Source of the DNA: Streptomonospora nanhaiensis
GTDB lineage: Bacteria > Actinomycetota > Actinomycetes > Streptosporangiales > Streptosporangiaceae
Direction: 5' to 3'
Assembly (NCBI RefSeq): GCF_013410565.1
Contig: NZ_JACCFO010000001.1
Coordinates: 930,001-994,000, forward strand
Length of the DNA: 64,000 bases
Shown here: in pieces, positions 26,976 through 38,905 of the stretch
Layout: each line of letters opens with the position of its first letter
Position numbering within the stretch: position 1 is the first letter of the stretch
Program-made: the position numbers and the translations under genes
The notes under the pieces: model-generated
Database searches by the model: none
Seen by the model: the letters and a program-made list of their open reading frames with translations, nothing else
Told to the model about the DNA's origin: nothing

Positions 26976-27635
26976 TCAGCCGACGATGACCACGTCCAGG
27001 CGCTGGGGACCGTGCACACCGCCCACCGGGACGCCGTCGATCGCCGTGGTGGAGGTCAGGCCGGTCAGCCAGGTCGTGGGGCGCGCCGGGTCGAGTTCGG
27101 CCAGGGCGGTGGCCATCGTGTCCACGATCTGGCCCGACTCCACCACGCACAGGTGGTGGGCGGGCAGCAGGGACAGCGCGCGGCGGCCCTGTCCGATACC
27201 GCCGTCCAGGACCAGGGTGCCCGTGTCGGCCACCGCGAGCGCGCAGCGCGTGACTGCGGCGCCGGCGCTCTCGATCGCCCGCGCCGACAGCGGCGCGTGC
27301 GGCGGGTCGTCGCGCATGGCCCACACGCCGTCCAGGTCCGACAGCCAGATGGACGACAGGTCGCGCGGCACCACCACCCGGCGGACCCCGTAGCCCCACA
27401 GCGAGGAGGCGATCACCCTCGGCAGGTCGTCCAGGTCGGTCACGTGCTGCACACCGATCCCGTGCCGGGCCAGGCGGTCGGTGAACAGGGCGACGGCATC
27501 CGCGCCCTCCGTGCCCGCCGCCGACCACACCCGCCCCGCACCGCCGGGCGCCGCCTCGGCCGAACCGGTGGCGGCGGCCGCCCGGCGCACCCGGGCCAGG
27601 ATCTGCGCCCGCGCGGCATCGCGCCCGTCAGCCAT
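26976..27635 (-). CDS. lutC: Lactate utilisation protein LutC (LUD domain)
   Basis: 219 residues. A single LUD domain with ALAVADTGTLVLDGGIGQGRRALSLLPAHH and the end TSTTAIDGVPVGGVHGPQRL, diagnostic of LutC/YkgG. With LutA and LutB it forms the complex that oxidises L-lactate to pyruvate. The ATG at 27635 is preferred over a GTG one codon before it. It is the last gene of lutABC, 141 bp after lutB. A 296-bp gap downstream carries nothing I recognise. Confidence 0.9.
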   Translation of the reverse strand: MADGRDAARAQILARVRRAAAATGSAEAAPGGAGRVWSAAGTEGADAVALFTDRLARHGIGVQHVTDLDDLPRVIASSLWGYGVRRVVVPRDLSSIWLSDLDGVWAMRDDPPHAPLSARAIESAGAAVTRCALAVADTGTLVLDGGIGQGRRALSLLPAHHLCVVESGQIVDTMATALAELDPARPTTWLTGLTSTTAIDGVPVGGVHGPQRLDVVIVG

Positions 27636-27776
27636 CACACCGCCTCGCTCTCACCCACGGCCGCCGGTCCCCCGGCCCGCCGCGCACCCGGCCCACGCCC
27701 CCCGTCCGCCCCTCCGACGTCCGAACGCCCCGGCGGCGGATGCCGATGCCGGGCCGCGCGGCGAGGCCGCCGCCCC

Positions 27777-29429
27777 TCACTCCGGCCCGCTTTCGGGGCG
27801 CGTGTGGGAGTCCCTGCGCCGCTCCCCCGGCCCCGGGCCGGCCGACACGCCCGGACCGGGGCCACGGGCGGCCCCGCGCGGGCGGATCGCCGCCCCCAGC
27901 AGGAGCGCACGCCGGCGGCGGGCCCACCACGCGCGGAAGGACTCGCCCGGGGGCACCGGGAAGTCGCGGGCCTCGGTCCAGCGACCCAGCAGCCCCGGCA
28001 GCCGGCGCAGCCGCCCCGAGCGCGCCAGCAGCCGCGCCCAGCGCGACCCCGCCCGCTGCGCCCGCGCGAACCGCCGCTCCTCGGCCATCACCCACTCGGC
28101 GCTCTGCGCCGCGAGCGCCTCGGGAGTGGGCACCGCGTTGGCGCGGCGCTCGTCGACCACCCGCGCGCGCAGCTCCAGCAGGATCTCGGGGATGTCCACC
28201 CCCACCGGGCACACCTCGGTGCAGGCACCGCACAGCGTCGAGGCGAACGGCAGCGACGCCTCGCGGGCCGAGGCGGTCCCCCGCAGCTGCGGGGTCAGCG
28301 CCGCCCCGATCGGCCCGGCGTGCACCGACCCGTAGGGCGCCGCACCCGTGCGCTCGAACACCGGGCAGACGTCCAGGCACGCCGTGCACTGGATGCACCG
28401 CAGCGCCTGGCGGCCCACCGGGTCGCCCAGGGTGGCGCTGCGTCCGGCGTCGACCAGCACCACGTGCACCTCGTCGGGGCCGTCGCCCTCGACCGGTCCC
28501 GTCCAGGTGGAGACCACCGGCGCCTGCGCCGCGCCCGTGGCCGAGCGCGCCCACACCCGCGCCAGGACCGCGATGTCGGCCCAGGCCGGGACCACCTTGT
28601 CGATTCCGGCCACCGTGATGAGCGTGCGCGGCACGGCCGCGCCCATGCGCACATTGCCCTCGGTCTCCATCGCGACCACGCTGCCGGTCTCGGCGACCAG
28701 GGCGTTGGCGCCGGTGATGGCGGTGCCCGCCTCCAGCAGGGTCTCGCGCAGGTACTCGCGCGCCACCGCCACCAGCGCCCCCGGGTCGGCGCGCAGGTCG
28801 GTGGGCGCGCCCGGCAGCCGCCGCGCCAGCACCGCCCGCGCGCCGGCCCGGTCGTGGCGGCGCACCGTGCGCGACTCAAAGTGGGGCGGTTCGTGGGCCA
28901 GCCCCGCGATGAGGTCGGCCACGGCGGTCTCGTGGACGGTGATCCCGGCGCGCAGCAGGTGGGCGTCCAGCCGCAGCTCGCCGGCGGTCGCCGAGGAGGA
29001 CCGCACGGCCTCGCGGGTGCCGGCGCGCGCGGCGACGCCCGCCACGATCCGGCCCGCCTCGGCCGCGTCGCGCGCCCAGTGCACGCGCGCGCCCGCCGCC
29101 TCGGCGCGCTTCTCGAACTCGGTGAGGTGGCGCTCCAGGTCGGCCAGCGCCCGCTCCCGCACGGCCGTGGCCGCGCGGCGCAGACCCGCCCAGTCGGGCT
29201 CGGCGCGGCGCCCGGTGTCGCGGTCGGCCCGCAGCTCGGCCGCCGCCGTGGCACGCGAGGTGCGCGCGGCGCTGTGCCCCAGGCTCGTGCGCGCGGTGTC
29301 GGCGAACCGCGGCTCGCCCGCGGCGCGCGGGCCCTGCCCGCGGCCCAGCAGGTGCCCCCACGGGTAGGCCGGCCCGGCGCCACCCGCCCCGGGTGCCGGG
29401 CCCGCGCCGGGTGGGGGCGCGGGGCTCAC
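27777..29429 (-). CDS. lutB: Lactate utilisation iron-sulfur protein LutB
   Basis: 550 residues. A LUD-type domain (ETGSVVAMETEGNVRMGAAVP) is followed by two 4Fe-4S motifs, CIQCTACLDVCPVF and CGACTEVCPVG, as in LutB/YkgF. A Gly/Pro-rich N-terminal 60 residues and an Arg/Gly-rich tail extend beyond the family core. The GTG start overlaps the lutA stop by 4 bp (GTGA), so translation is coupled. The frame remains open further upstream, inside lutA, but that is only high-GC shadow. Confidence 0.92.
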   Translation of the reverse strand: MSPAPPPGAGPAPGAGGAGPAYPWGHLLGRGQGPRAAGEPRFADTARTSLGHSAARTSRATAAAELRADRDTGRRAEPDWAGLRRAATAVRERALADLERHLTEFEKRAEAAGARVHWARDAAEAGRIVAGVAARAGTREAVRSSSATAGELRLDAHLLRAGITVHETAVADLIAGLAHEPPHFESRTVRRHDRAGARAVLARRLPGAPTDLRADPGALVAVAREYLRETLLEAGTAITGANALVAETGSVVAMETEGNVRMGAAVPRTLITVAGIDKVVPAWADIAVLARVWARSATGAAQAPVVSTWTGPVEGDGPDEVHVVLVDAGRSATLGDPVGRQALRCIQCTACLDVCPVFERTGAAPYGSVHAGPIGAALTPQLRGTASAREASLPFASTLCGACTEVCPVGVDIPEILLELRARVVDERRANAVPTPEALAAQSAEWVMAEERRFARAQRAGSRWARLLARSGRLRRLPGLLGRWTEARDFPVPPGESFRAWWARRRRALLLGAAIRPRGAARGPGPGVSAGPGPGERRRDSHTRPESGPE

Positions 29430-30148
29430 CGGGGCACCTCGCCGGTGTCGGCGGCCAGGATCTCGGCCAGGTGCAGGGTGCGCACCCCGCCGCGCAGCCG
29501 CGACATGGCCCCGCTGATCTGGGTCAGGCAGGCGTCGTCCACGGCGCACACCACCTCGGCGCCGGTCTCGCCGATGTGGCGCACCTTGTCGGCGACGATG
29601 GCCACCGAGGTGTCGGCGTTCTTCCAGGCGAACGTGCCGCCGAACCCGCAGCACTCCTCGGCGGCGGGGAGTTCGGCCAACTCCAGTCCGCGCACCGCCC
29701 GCAGCAGCCGCAGCGGGCGGTCGCCGACCTTCAGGGCGCGCAGCGACTGGCAGGTGGGGTGGTAGGTGACGCGGTGCGGGAAGGTGGCGCCGACGTCGGT
29801 GACACCGGCGACGTCGACCAGGAACTCGGTCAGCTCCAGCACCCGCGGCACCTCCTCGGCGCGGCGCTCGCGCTCGGCCAGGCGCGGGTAGCCGGTGCGC
29901 ACCATGGCGGCGCAGGAGGCCGAAGGGGTCACCACGAGGTCGCACCGGGCGAACACCGAGGCGAACCGCGCGGCCAGGGCCGCGGCCTCGCGCCGGTAGC
30001 CGGAGGTGTGGTGCGCCTGCCCGCAGCAGGTCTGCTCGCGCGGGAACACGACCTCGTAGCCGAGTCTCTCCAGGACGCGCACCGTGGCCCGCGCGGTGCC
30101 GGGGAAGAGGGTGTCGGTGAGGCAGGCGACGAATAGACCGATGCGCAA
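29426..30148 (-). CDS. lutA: Lactate utilisation protein LutA (CCG domain)
   Basis: 240 residues. Two CCG domains hold the cysteines TCCGQAHHTSG and ECCGFGGTFAWKN, with CLTDTLFP at the N-terminus and YHPTCQSLR in between, as in glycolate oxidase-type subunits. The start is the TTG at 30148, preceded by AAGGAG at good spacing; a GTG seven codons earlier is an alternative. First gene of lutABC. No regulator lies nearby, only an 817-bp gap. Confidence 0.9.
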   Translation of the reverse strand: MRIGLFVACLTDTLFPGTARATVRVLERLGYEVVFPREQTCCGQAHHTSGYRREAAALAARFASVFARCDLVVTPSASCAAMVRTGYPRLAERERRAEEVPRVLELTEFLVDVAGVTDVGATFPHRVTYHPTCQSLRALKVGDRPLRLLRAVRGLELAELPAAEECCGFGGTFAWKNADTSVAIVADKVRHIGETGAEVVCAVDDACLTQISGAMSRLRGGVRTLHLAEILAADTGEVPR

Positions 30149-30965
30149 CGCTGCTCCTTGCGCCCCCACCGGGGCACGGGGAATGCCTGTGGCACAGCCG
30201 GACCCGGGCCCACGCCCGGATCCACGCGCCTCATCCTAGACACCCGCCGCCTCCCGTTGCCGGGCTTTCCCCAAGCCCCTGCCAGCGCGTCTCCGGCATC
30301 GCCCCAGCTGGCAGCTTCGCGCACGGCGCCCCTGCGGCCGCGAACCCCGGCCGCCGCGGCCGGACGCGGCCACGGGGCGCCGGGGCGCCGCAGGCACCGG
30401 GGCCCGTGTGAAGGAAGGATCGATCCCGGAGGCGCGCACCGGCGAAACCGCGTCCGCCGCCGCCCGTCGGCCCGACGGCCGCGCCCGCACCCCCGCACCC
30501 GCACCGCCAGCGTCTGGGGACGGGCCCGGGCATCGCCCGCCGGGAGTGCGGCACCGGACCCGGCCGCGCGCACCGCGCCGCTCGCCGGAGGCGTGCACCG
30601 GCGAGCGGCGCGGTCGGCGTCCGGCGAGACCGCGCCCGCACCCGTGGCGTCAACGCCGGCGGCAGCGGACCGGCCGCCCGCCGCCACCCGCCCCCGACCG
30701 CAGGGCCGCGGCACCAGGCCGGCCACCGAGCGCGGGTTCCGCGCCGGGTCGATCCCGTGCCGGGCAGCCGGCGGTGCGTCCGCCCGCCGGGGCCGCGCGG
30801 GTGTGCGGCCGCGGCCGAGCACCACCCCGCCCTCCCGCTCGCGGCGCTCGGCCCGGTCTCGCGTGCGGCGCGGCGGGGGCCGGCTCGGCCGCTTTGGCTC
30901 CCGCCGCGCCGCACGTGCCGGTTGCCGAGATGCCGCGCAACGCTCCAGGCTCTAGGCTTTCCCGC
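30149..30965. other. Intergenic region, 817 bp, no convincing gene
   Basis: Very GC-rich with long open frames on both strands that show only Arg/Pro/Gly/Ala-rich shadows. The 18-of-19 match CGGAGGCGYGCACCGGCGA recurs near 30427 and 30587 and GATCCCG-containing stretches recur at about 30419 and 30748, so it may be a decayed duplication. The lut promoter should lie near 30160-30250. A TAGGCT box at the right end belongs to nfi. Confidence 0.5.
30953..30958 (+). promoter_or_regulatory. -10 box of nfi, leaderless type
   Basis: TAGGCT ends seven bases before the ATG at 30966. Confidence 0.5.
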
Positions 30966-31685
30966 ATGCGCACGCCCGACAGCGGTGCCCCCGCCGGGGC
31001 CGACGAACGCGCCGACACGCTGTTCGGCGACCCGCCCGCCACCGCCGAGGCCGCCGAGGCGCTTCAGGAGCGCTGGGCTCCCCTGGTGCGCCAGGAGCCG
31101 CTGGACCTCGCGGGCGTCTCACTGGTGGCCGGGCTCGACGTCGCCTACAGCCCCGGCGACGACCGCCTCGCGGCCGCCGCCGTCGTCCTCGCCGCCCCCG
31201 ACTGGACGGTCGTGGAGACCGCCACCGCCGTCTCCCGCCCGCGCTTCCCCTACGTGCCCGGCCTGTTCGCCTTCCGCGAGGCGCCCGCCCTGCTGGAGGC
31301 GGTCGCGGGGCTGCGGGCCGAGCCCGACGTGTGGGTGTGCGACGGCTTCGGCCTGGCCCACCCCCGCCGCTTCGGCCTGGCCTGCCACATCGGTCTCGCC
31401 CTCGACCGCCCGGTCCTGGGGGTGGGCAAGACGCCCTTCATCGGGCGGGCCGAGCCCCCCGCGGCCGCGCGGGGGTCCTGGAGCGAACTCGTCGACGGCG
31501 GCGAGGTGGTGGGCCGCTGCCTGCGCACCCGCGACGGCGTCAAGCCCGTCTACGTCTCCGTCGGGCACCGGGTGGACCTGGCCTCCGCCACCGAACTGGT
31601 GCTGCGGCTGGCCCCGCGCTACCGGCTGCCCGAGCCCGTGCGCCAGGCCGACCGGCGGTGCCGGGAGCGCCTGGCCGCGGCCTGA
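30966..31685 (+). CDS. nfi: Endonuclease V
   Basis: 239 residues. Endonuclease V cuts near deoxyinosine and starts its repair. The motifs are complete: VAGLDVAY (Asp), the YVPGLFAFREAP wedge segment with catalytic Glu, VCDGFGLAHPRRFGLACHIGL (Asp, His) and GVGKTPFIG; it ends with KPVYVSVGHRVDL and RLPEPVRQAD. The first 35 residues are an acidic Ala-rich extension. The ATG at 30966 is supported by a leaderless-type promoter; the open frame further upstream is intergenic. Mono-cistronic. Confidence 0.93.
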   Translation: MRTPDSGAPAGADERADTLFGDPPATAEAAEALQERWAPLVRQEPLDLAGVSLVAGLDVAYSPGDDRLAAAAVVLAAPDWTVVETATAVSRPRFPYVPGLFAFREAPALLEAVAGLRAEPDVWVCDGFGLAHPRRFGLACHIGLALDRPVLGVGKTPFIGRAEPPAAARGSWSELVDGGEVVGRCLRTRDGVKPVYVSVGHRVDLASATELVLRLAPRYRLPEPVRQADRRCRERLAAA

Positions 31686-31943
31686 TCCGCGGGCACCCCC
31701 GCATCCCCGGTGTGATCCCCGCGCCGCGCCGCCGGTTGGGTGCCTGGCCGCAGTCGGCCAATCCCGCTCCGTAGCGCACCGACACGCTGTGCTCCTGCGT
31801 CGAATACCAGCGAAACCGAATGTACTGTGACCCGCACCACCAGGCTGCGCGGCGATACGGGGCCGCGGGGCCGCGTGCGGCGGCGGGCCCGCGGCGTCGG
31901 GCCGCCCCCCGCACGGGTACGAGACGACCATCGGAGACGCGCC

Positions 31944-32141
31944 ATGTGCCGACACCAGCCCACCTGCCCGTCGTTCACCGCTCTCGACCGCGAGGCGGCG
32001 CGCGTCGTCGCCAGCCACCCCGAGCAGGGATGGAGCCTCCTCTGCAACGGGGTCGTGGTCTTCGACGACACCGGCGAACTGCTCCCCAACGGCGGCGTCA
32101 TCGCGCCGCGCCGCCCCACCGACGTGCGCGCGGCGGCCTGA
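31944..32141 (+). CDS. Small DUF5999-type protein, 65 aa
   Basis: MCRHQPTCPSFTALDREAARVVASH and GWSLLCNGVVVFDDTGELLPNG are very close to the small conserved actinobacterial protein family DUF5999. Two Cys at the N-terminus and one in the middle are conserved. Function is unknown. GGAGACGCGCC precedes the ATG. The 258-bp upstream gap contains no other gene that I see. Confidence 0.85.
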   Translation: MCRHQPTCPSFTALDREAARVVASHPEQGWSLLCNGVVVFDDTGELLPNGGVIAPRRPTDVRAAA

Positions 32142-32311
32142 CCGCCGGGCTCCTTCGGCCGCACCCCGACCCCTCCGGTCGGCGCGGCCGCCGCCGACCC
32201 GGCGCGGCGGCCTCCTCACGGGCGCCACGGGAGCGCGCCCGGGCACCGCGCCCCGACCGCCCGCCCTCTCGGGGTGGGCGGCACGGGCCGGCGCTCGCGC
32301 CGCCGCGCGCG

Positions 32312-32920
32312 TCAGCCGACGTGCCTGGCCAGCCACTCCACCACCACCGCGGCCAGGGACTCCACGTCCTTGGCCAGGTCGTGGCGCTCGCCCTGGCGCA
32401 CCACCAGCGTGGTGGCGTCAGCGGGATCGGGCACGCCGAAGGGGTCGCGGTCGCCGTTGACCACCAGGGTGGGCACCCCGGCCCCGCGCAGCTCCCCGGC
32501 CCGCGAGCGCTCCGGCCGGCCCGGCGGGTGCAGCGGGAACGCCAGCGCGACCACGGCCGCCGCCTCCAGTGCGGCGGCGGTGCGGCAGGCCACCCGGGCG
32601 CCGTTGCTCCGCCCCGCCAGCACCAGCGGGGCCCCGGCCAGTTCCGGCCAGGCGCGCACCTGCTCCACCACCGACCGCCACGCCTCGTCCTGGGGTCCGG
32701 TCGCCGACCCCGGCATGCGCCGCCCCGCCACCCGGTAGGGCTGGGTGATACGGGCGACGGCGGCGCCCTCGGCCGCGGCCGCCGCCGACACCGCGGCGAT
32801 GTCGGGGGCGTCCACTCCTCCGCCCGCGCCGTGCGTGATGGCCAGGAGGTACCGGGGCTTCCCCGGGCCGGGCGCGTCCAGCTCCACCCGTGCCGGCCCT
32901 CGCGGCGTCTCGATCTCCAC
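32312..32920 (-). CDS. Alpha/beta-hydrolase, KANL3/Tex30-like
   Basis: 202 residues. LLAITHGAGGGVDAPDI near the N-terminus (oxyanion loop), the nucleophile elbow LAGRSNGARVACR, and the acid-bearing loop VNGDRDPFGVPD, then a His near the C-terminus (ERHDLAKD). These fit the KANL3/Tex30 group of small hydrolases. The GTG start has GGAGGAG at 8 nt. It lies 89 bp after the TPR gene on the same strand and may be transcribed with it. Substrate unknown. Confidence 0.82.
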   Translation of the reverse strand: MEIETPRGPARVELDAPGPGKPRYLLAITHGAGGGVDAPDIAAVSAAAAAEGAAVARITQPYRVAGRRMPGSATGPQDEAWRSVVEQVRAWPELAGAPLVLAGRSNGARVACRTAAALEAAAVVALAFPLHPPGRPERSRAGELRGAGVPTLVVNGDRDPFGVPDPADATTLVVRQGERHDLAKDVESLAAVVVEWLARHVG

Positions 32921-33009
32921 CCGTGCGCTCCTCCGCTTCCCCTCACCGCGCCGGAGCGGGCCGCCGCCGGCTCCGCCCCCGTTCGCGCGGCCGCCCGGCG
33001 GCGGCCGCC

Positions 33010-34209
33010 TCACCCCTGGTCGGGCCAGCCCTCCGGCAGCACGTCGGCGCCGGTGCCCGCCGCCAGCCGCAGGCGCTCGCGGAAGTCGTCGTGGAGCGCG
33101 CGGCCCCACACGTACTCGCTGGGCGTGCGCACCGCGTCCTCCAGTGCCCGGAGCAGCTCGCCCGCGCGGCTCTCGCCCTGGGCCAGCGGCAGGGCGAGGT
33201 GGGTGTACATCTGGTTCAGGGCGACGAACAGCTCGCCGGTCAGCATCGGCGCGCTGCCCTGGGCCACCGCCGCCTCGACGTAGGGCTCCCACCACGCCTC
33301 GGGCTCGTCGGCGCCCCGGCCGTCCTCGGCGTCGGCGGGGCCCGGTTCGGGCGCCAGGAACCCCCGGCGCAGCCGGGCGCGGACCTCGGCGGCGGTGGCG
33401 GGGTCGCGGTGGCGCAGGCCGCTGTCCCACACCCCTTCGGCCGACACGGTGTCGCCGCGCACCGCCAGCAGCCGGGCCAGCAGCTCCACCGCGCCGCCGG
33501 CGACCTCGGGCGCCACGCGCGCGCCGCCGCCCTCGGGGTCGGTCTCGGCCTCGGCGACCACGGCGCCGAACGCGCTGATGGCGTGCTCGACGTGGACCGC
33601 GCCCAGCAGCAGCCGCAGTCCCGGGTCCTCGCGCAACTCCAGCCCGCGCCGGATGACCTCGGCGGCCTCGTCGGCCCGCCCGCGCGCCAGCAGCCGGGCG
33701 GCGTAGTCGTGCGCGGCCTCGGCCGCGATGTCGGGCGCGGCGCCGTCCAGCGCCTGGCGCCAGTGGTCCTCGGCGGCGGCGGTGTCGCCGCGGTCCTCGG
33801 CCAGCTTGGCGAGGCCGTGGTGGGCGGCGGGCGCGTACCGGCTGTGCCCGGAGTCCAGCACCGCGCGCCAGGCCGCGGCGGCCTGCTCGGCGGCGCCCTC
33901 CTGCTCATAGGACAGGGCCAGGTGGTAGGCCGCGCGCGGCGCGTACTCGGGGTGGCCGGTGTCGATGGCCTGGCGGGCGGCGGCCCGCGCGGCGGCGACC
34001 TCGCCCATGTCGTGGCGGACCACGGCCAGGCCCATGGCGGCCATCGGCAGGTAGCGCCGCGAGCCGCCCTCCACGACCTGCTCGTAGACCTGGGCCGCCC
34101 GGGTGAGGTGGCCGTTCTCGGCGAGGTCGCGGGCCTGGTCGCACAGGCTCTTGAACTCCGGCTCGTCGCCGGCGGCGTCGAAGGTGGTGGGTCCGACCGA
34201 GGCTGTCAT
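33010..34209 (-). CDS. Tetratricopeptide-repeat protein
   Basis: 399 residues. At least five TPR-like helix pairs fill residues 20-180 (ARDLAENGHLTRAAQVYEQVV; AYHLALSYEQEGAAEQAAAAW; HHGLAKLAEDRGDTAAAEDHW). The C-terminal 200 residues are Ala/Glu-rich helices with no named domain. There is no signal peptide or membrane segment, so it is cytoplasmic, perhaps a scaffold. Only a weak GGAAAG site precedes the ATG. Its frame remains open into gcvP on the same strand, but that is shadow. Confidence 0.8.
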   Translation of the reverse strand: MTASVGPTTFDAAGDEPEFKSLCDQARDLAENGHLTRAAQVYEQVVEGGSRRYLPMAAMGLAVVRHDMGEVAAARAAARQAIDTGHPEYAPRAAYHLALSYEQEGAAEQAAAAWRAVLDSGHSRYAPAAHHGLAKLAEDRGDTAAAEDHWRQALDGAAPDIAAEAAHDYAARLLARGRADEAAEVIRRGLELREDPGLRLLLGAVHVEHAISAFGAVVAEAETDPEGGGARVAPEVAGGAVELLARLLAVRGDTVSAEGVWDSGLRHRDPATAAEVRARLRRGFLAPEPGPADAEDGRGADEPEAWWEPYVEAAVAQGSAPMLTGELFVALNQMYTHLALPLAQGESRAGELLRALEDAVRTPSEYVWGRALHDDFRERLRLAAGTGADVLPEGWPDQG

Positions 34210-34444
34210 GAAGAGCCACTTTCCACACGGGGGGAGCATGGCGCGGCGCCTGCCGCACCGGCGGTTCCTCTGGGAGGTTAGCGGCTCGCGGCGGACACGC
34301 TGACGAGGCGGGGCCGGGGCGTCCGGAATCGGTCCCCGGCGGGCGCGGGGGCGCGGGCGCGGAAGGGGCGCGCAGGGGATGCACACCGGATCGGCGAACG
34401 CCTTTACGGCGTAGATCACCATATCGGCCACCGGGGCAGCGCAC

Positions 34445-34483
34445 GGCCCGCCGGCGCCCGCGTGGAGCGGGGGCCGGCGGGCC
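34445..34483 (-). terminator. gcvP terminator hairpin
   Basis: 11-bp stem (GGCCCGCCGGC with GCCGGCGGGCC), one mismatch, then 5 bp around the loop GTGGA. It begins 20 bp after the gcvP stop codon. No T-run. Confidence 0.6.
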
Positions 34484-34502
34484 CGTTCGAGGCGCGGTGC
34501 GC

Positions 34503-37427
<2,925 letters not shown>

Positions 37428-37473
37428 GGAGACCTCCTGGTCGCAGTGGCCGCTCGCGCGGCTGCTCCTGTGT

Positions 37474-37630
37474 GGTCTCCCCCTCTGTCGCTCACGGCCG
37501 CATCGGCCGCGGCCCAGGCACGTCGCGCCTACCGCTCCAGAGTGGCCTTCTCCACGCGGTCCCTGGTGCCTGAGAGGTTACTGGGGAGTATTGCCCCGTC
37601 GGCGCCCCTGGAAGGGGTCTCTCCCGCGTG
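37474..37630 (-). promoter_or_regulatory. Glycine riboswitch, one full aptamer plus a 3' ghost aptamer
   Basis: On the minus strand the aptamer runs from CGCGGGAGAGACC (about 37628) through GCGCCGACGGGGCAA and CCTCTCAGGCACC to GGGACCGCG, matching the conserved glycine aptamer core. A linker and ACTCTGGAG follow, ending in GACAGAGGGGGAG, the usual close of the second aptamer, but the second one lacks its own glycine-binding core. This is the single-aptamer form with a ghost partner. It controls gcvP; glycine should switch it on, as in other gcv riboswitches. Confidence 0.88.
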
Positions 37631-37914
37631 GTATCGACGGCCGTCGTTGCTGTCGGACGGTTCTGCATTATCCATGGCAGCGCGCCCCGCGTGGAGTCCG
37701 GGGTGGTCCCGGCTCCGTTCGGCGCGCGCGGCACACGTTTCGACGGTACTCGAAAACCGGGGAGCGGTGGAGTGGCGTACGCACCGGTGCGGTGTGCGCG
37801 GTGCACGGGTGCGGCGGTGCGGGCGTCCCTCGCGGACGCTCCGGCCGCGCGGCGCGGGAGGGGCGTCCGGCGCTGGAGGCGGGACGCGGCCGGGGGTGCG
37901 GGAGCAGGGGCCGG

Positions 37915-38508
37915 TCAGCCGGTCTTGCGCTCCCGGCGGCGGCGGGCCAGCTCGTCGGCGGGGTGGTTGTCGGCCAGCGGCTCGCTCAGGCGCTCGCCCG
38001 GGACGTCGTCGAGGGTGCCCTCAAGCTCGCGCCACACCCGGCCCAGGGCGATCCCGAACACGCCCTGCCCGCCCTGCATGAGGTCGACGACCTCGTCGGG
38101 CGAGGTGCACTCGTAGACGCTGACGCCGTCGCTCATCAGGGTGATCTGGGCGAGGTCGGCCGTGCCCCGGCAGCGCAGGTGGTCGACCGCCGTGCGGATC
38201 TGCTGCAGGGAGATGCCGGTGTCCAGCAGCCGCTTGACGACCTTGAGCAGCAGGATGTCGCGGACGCTGTACAGCGGGGGGTCGCCGCTGTCGGGCTGCA
38301 CGCTGGGGCCGACCAGGCCGGTCCGCGCCCAGTAGTCGAGTTGGCGATAGGTGATTCCGGCGGCCGCACACGCGGTGGGGCCGCGATAACCGACGTCCAT
38401 AGGCAGCGCCACCACGTTCTCGTCGCACAGCAGGCCCTGCTCCCCAGCCCGTCGTATGGCTGTATGCCTGAGAGCGGAGGTCTGCTGCTCACCGCTAGTA
38501 ACCGCCAC
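37915..38508 (-). CDS. MerR-family regulator (Rv1830-type)
   Basis: 197 residues. GYRGPTACAAAGITYRQLDY, LYSVRDILLLKVVKRLLDTG and ISLQQIRTAVDHLRCRG give the MerR DNA-binding part. VYECTSPDEVVDLMQGGQGVFGI is the conserved C-terminal block of the second MerR gene of the actinobacterial gcv/garA neighbourhood (Rv1830 in mycobacteria). The GTG at 38508 was chosen because GGAGG lies six bases upstream. It lies 285 bp upstream of the riboswitch on the same strand. Target genes are not deducible here. Confidence 0.88.
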   Translation of the reverse strand: MAVTSGEQQTSALRHTAIRRAGEQGLLCDENVVALPMDVGYRGPTACAAAGITYRQLDYWARTGLVGPSVQPDSGDPPLYSVRDILLLKVVKRLLDTGISLQQIRTAVDHLRCRGTADLAQITLMSDGVSVYECTSPDEVVDLMQGGQGVFGIALGRVWRELEGTLDDVPGERLSEPLADNHPADELARRRRERKTG

Positions 38509-38905
38509 GCCGAACCTCCGGCTTCTCGGCCCACGGCGGTTTGACAGGGGGCATGAAGGGTGCGCCGCGGGTTCCTTCGACATTGAAGGTAAGCCGGTCG
38601 CCCGACAGCGTCAACGACACTCACCGGCGCGTCGCCGAACCTGTCCGGGTGTTGCGCCCGCCCCGCGCGCCCCGTCCGCAACGCGGGCGGCGCCCGGCCG
38701 GAGCACCCCCGCACCGCTGCTGTGGCCTGCGCTGACCAGGATACCCCCGAGGGGTCGGCCGGGCCGCCCGCCGTTGGGGGCGCCCGCGGCCTGCGGGCCT
38801 CACCCGCGCGCCTGCGGATTCCGTCGCCGCCGGGCGTGTCGCGGCGGGGCCGGACCGCGCCGCCACGGCGCCCGACCGGGTGTCGGCGCTGGTAGTGTCC
38901 CGCAC
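38509..38905. other. Intergenic region, 397 bp, divergent promoters only
   Basis: Between the MerR gene (minus) and a membrane protein gene (plus). TTGACA appears on the plus strand at about 38541. A TAGTGT box serves the membrane protein. No gene or RNA was recognised. Confidence 0.5.
38893..38898 (+). promoter_or_regulatory. -10 box of the membrane protein gene, leaderless type
   Basis: TAGTGT ends seven bases before the GTG at 38906. Confidence 0.45.

Noticed and set aside
30231-30914. 227-codon minus-strand frame upstream of lutA
   Set aside because: Arg/Gly/Pro/Ala-rich with no recognisable domain and several overlapping frames of similar length, as expected for very GC-rich non-coding DNA.
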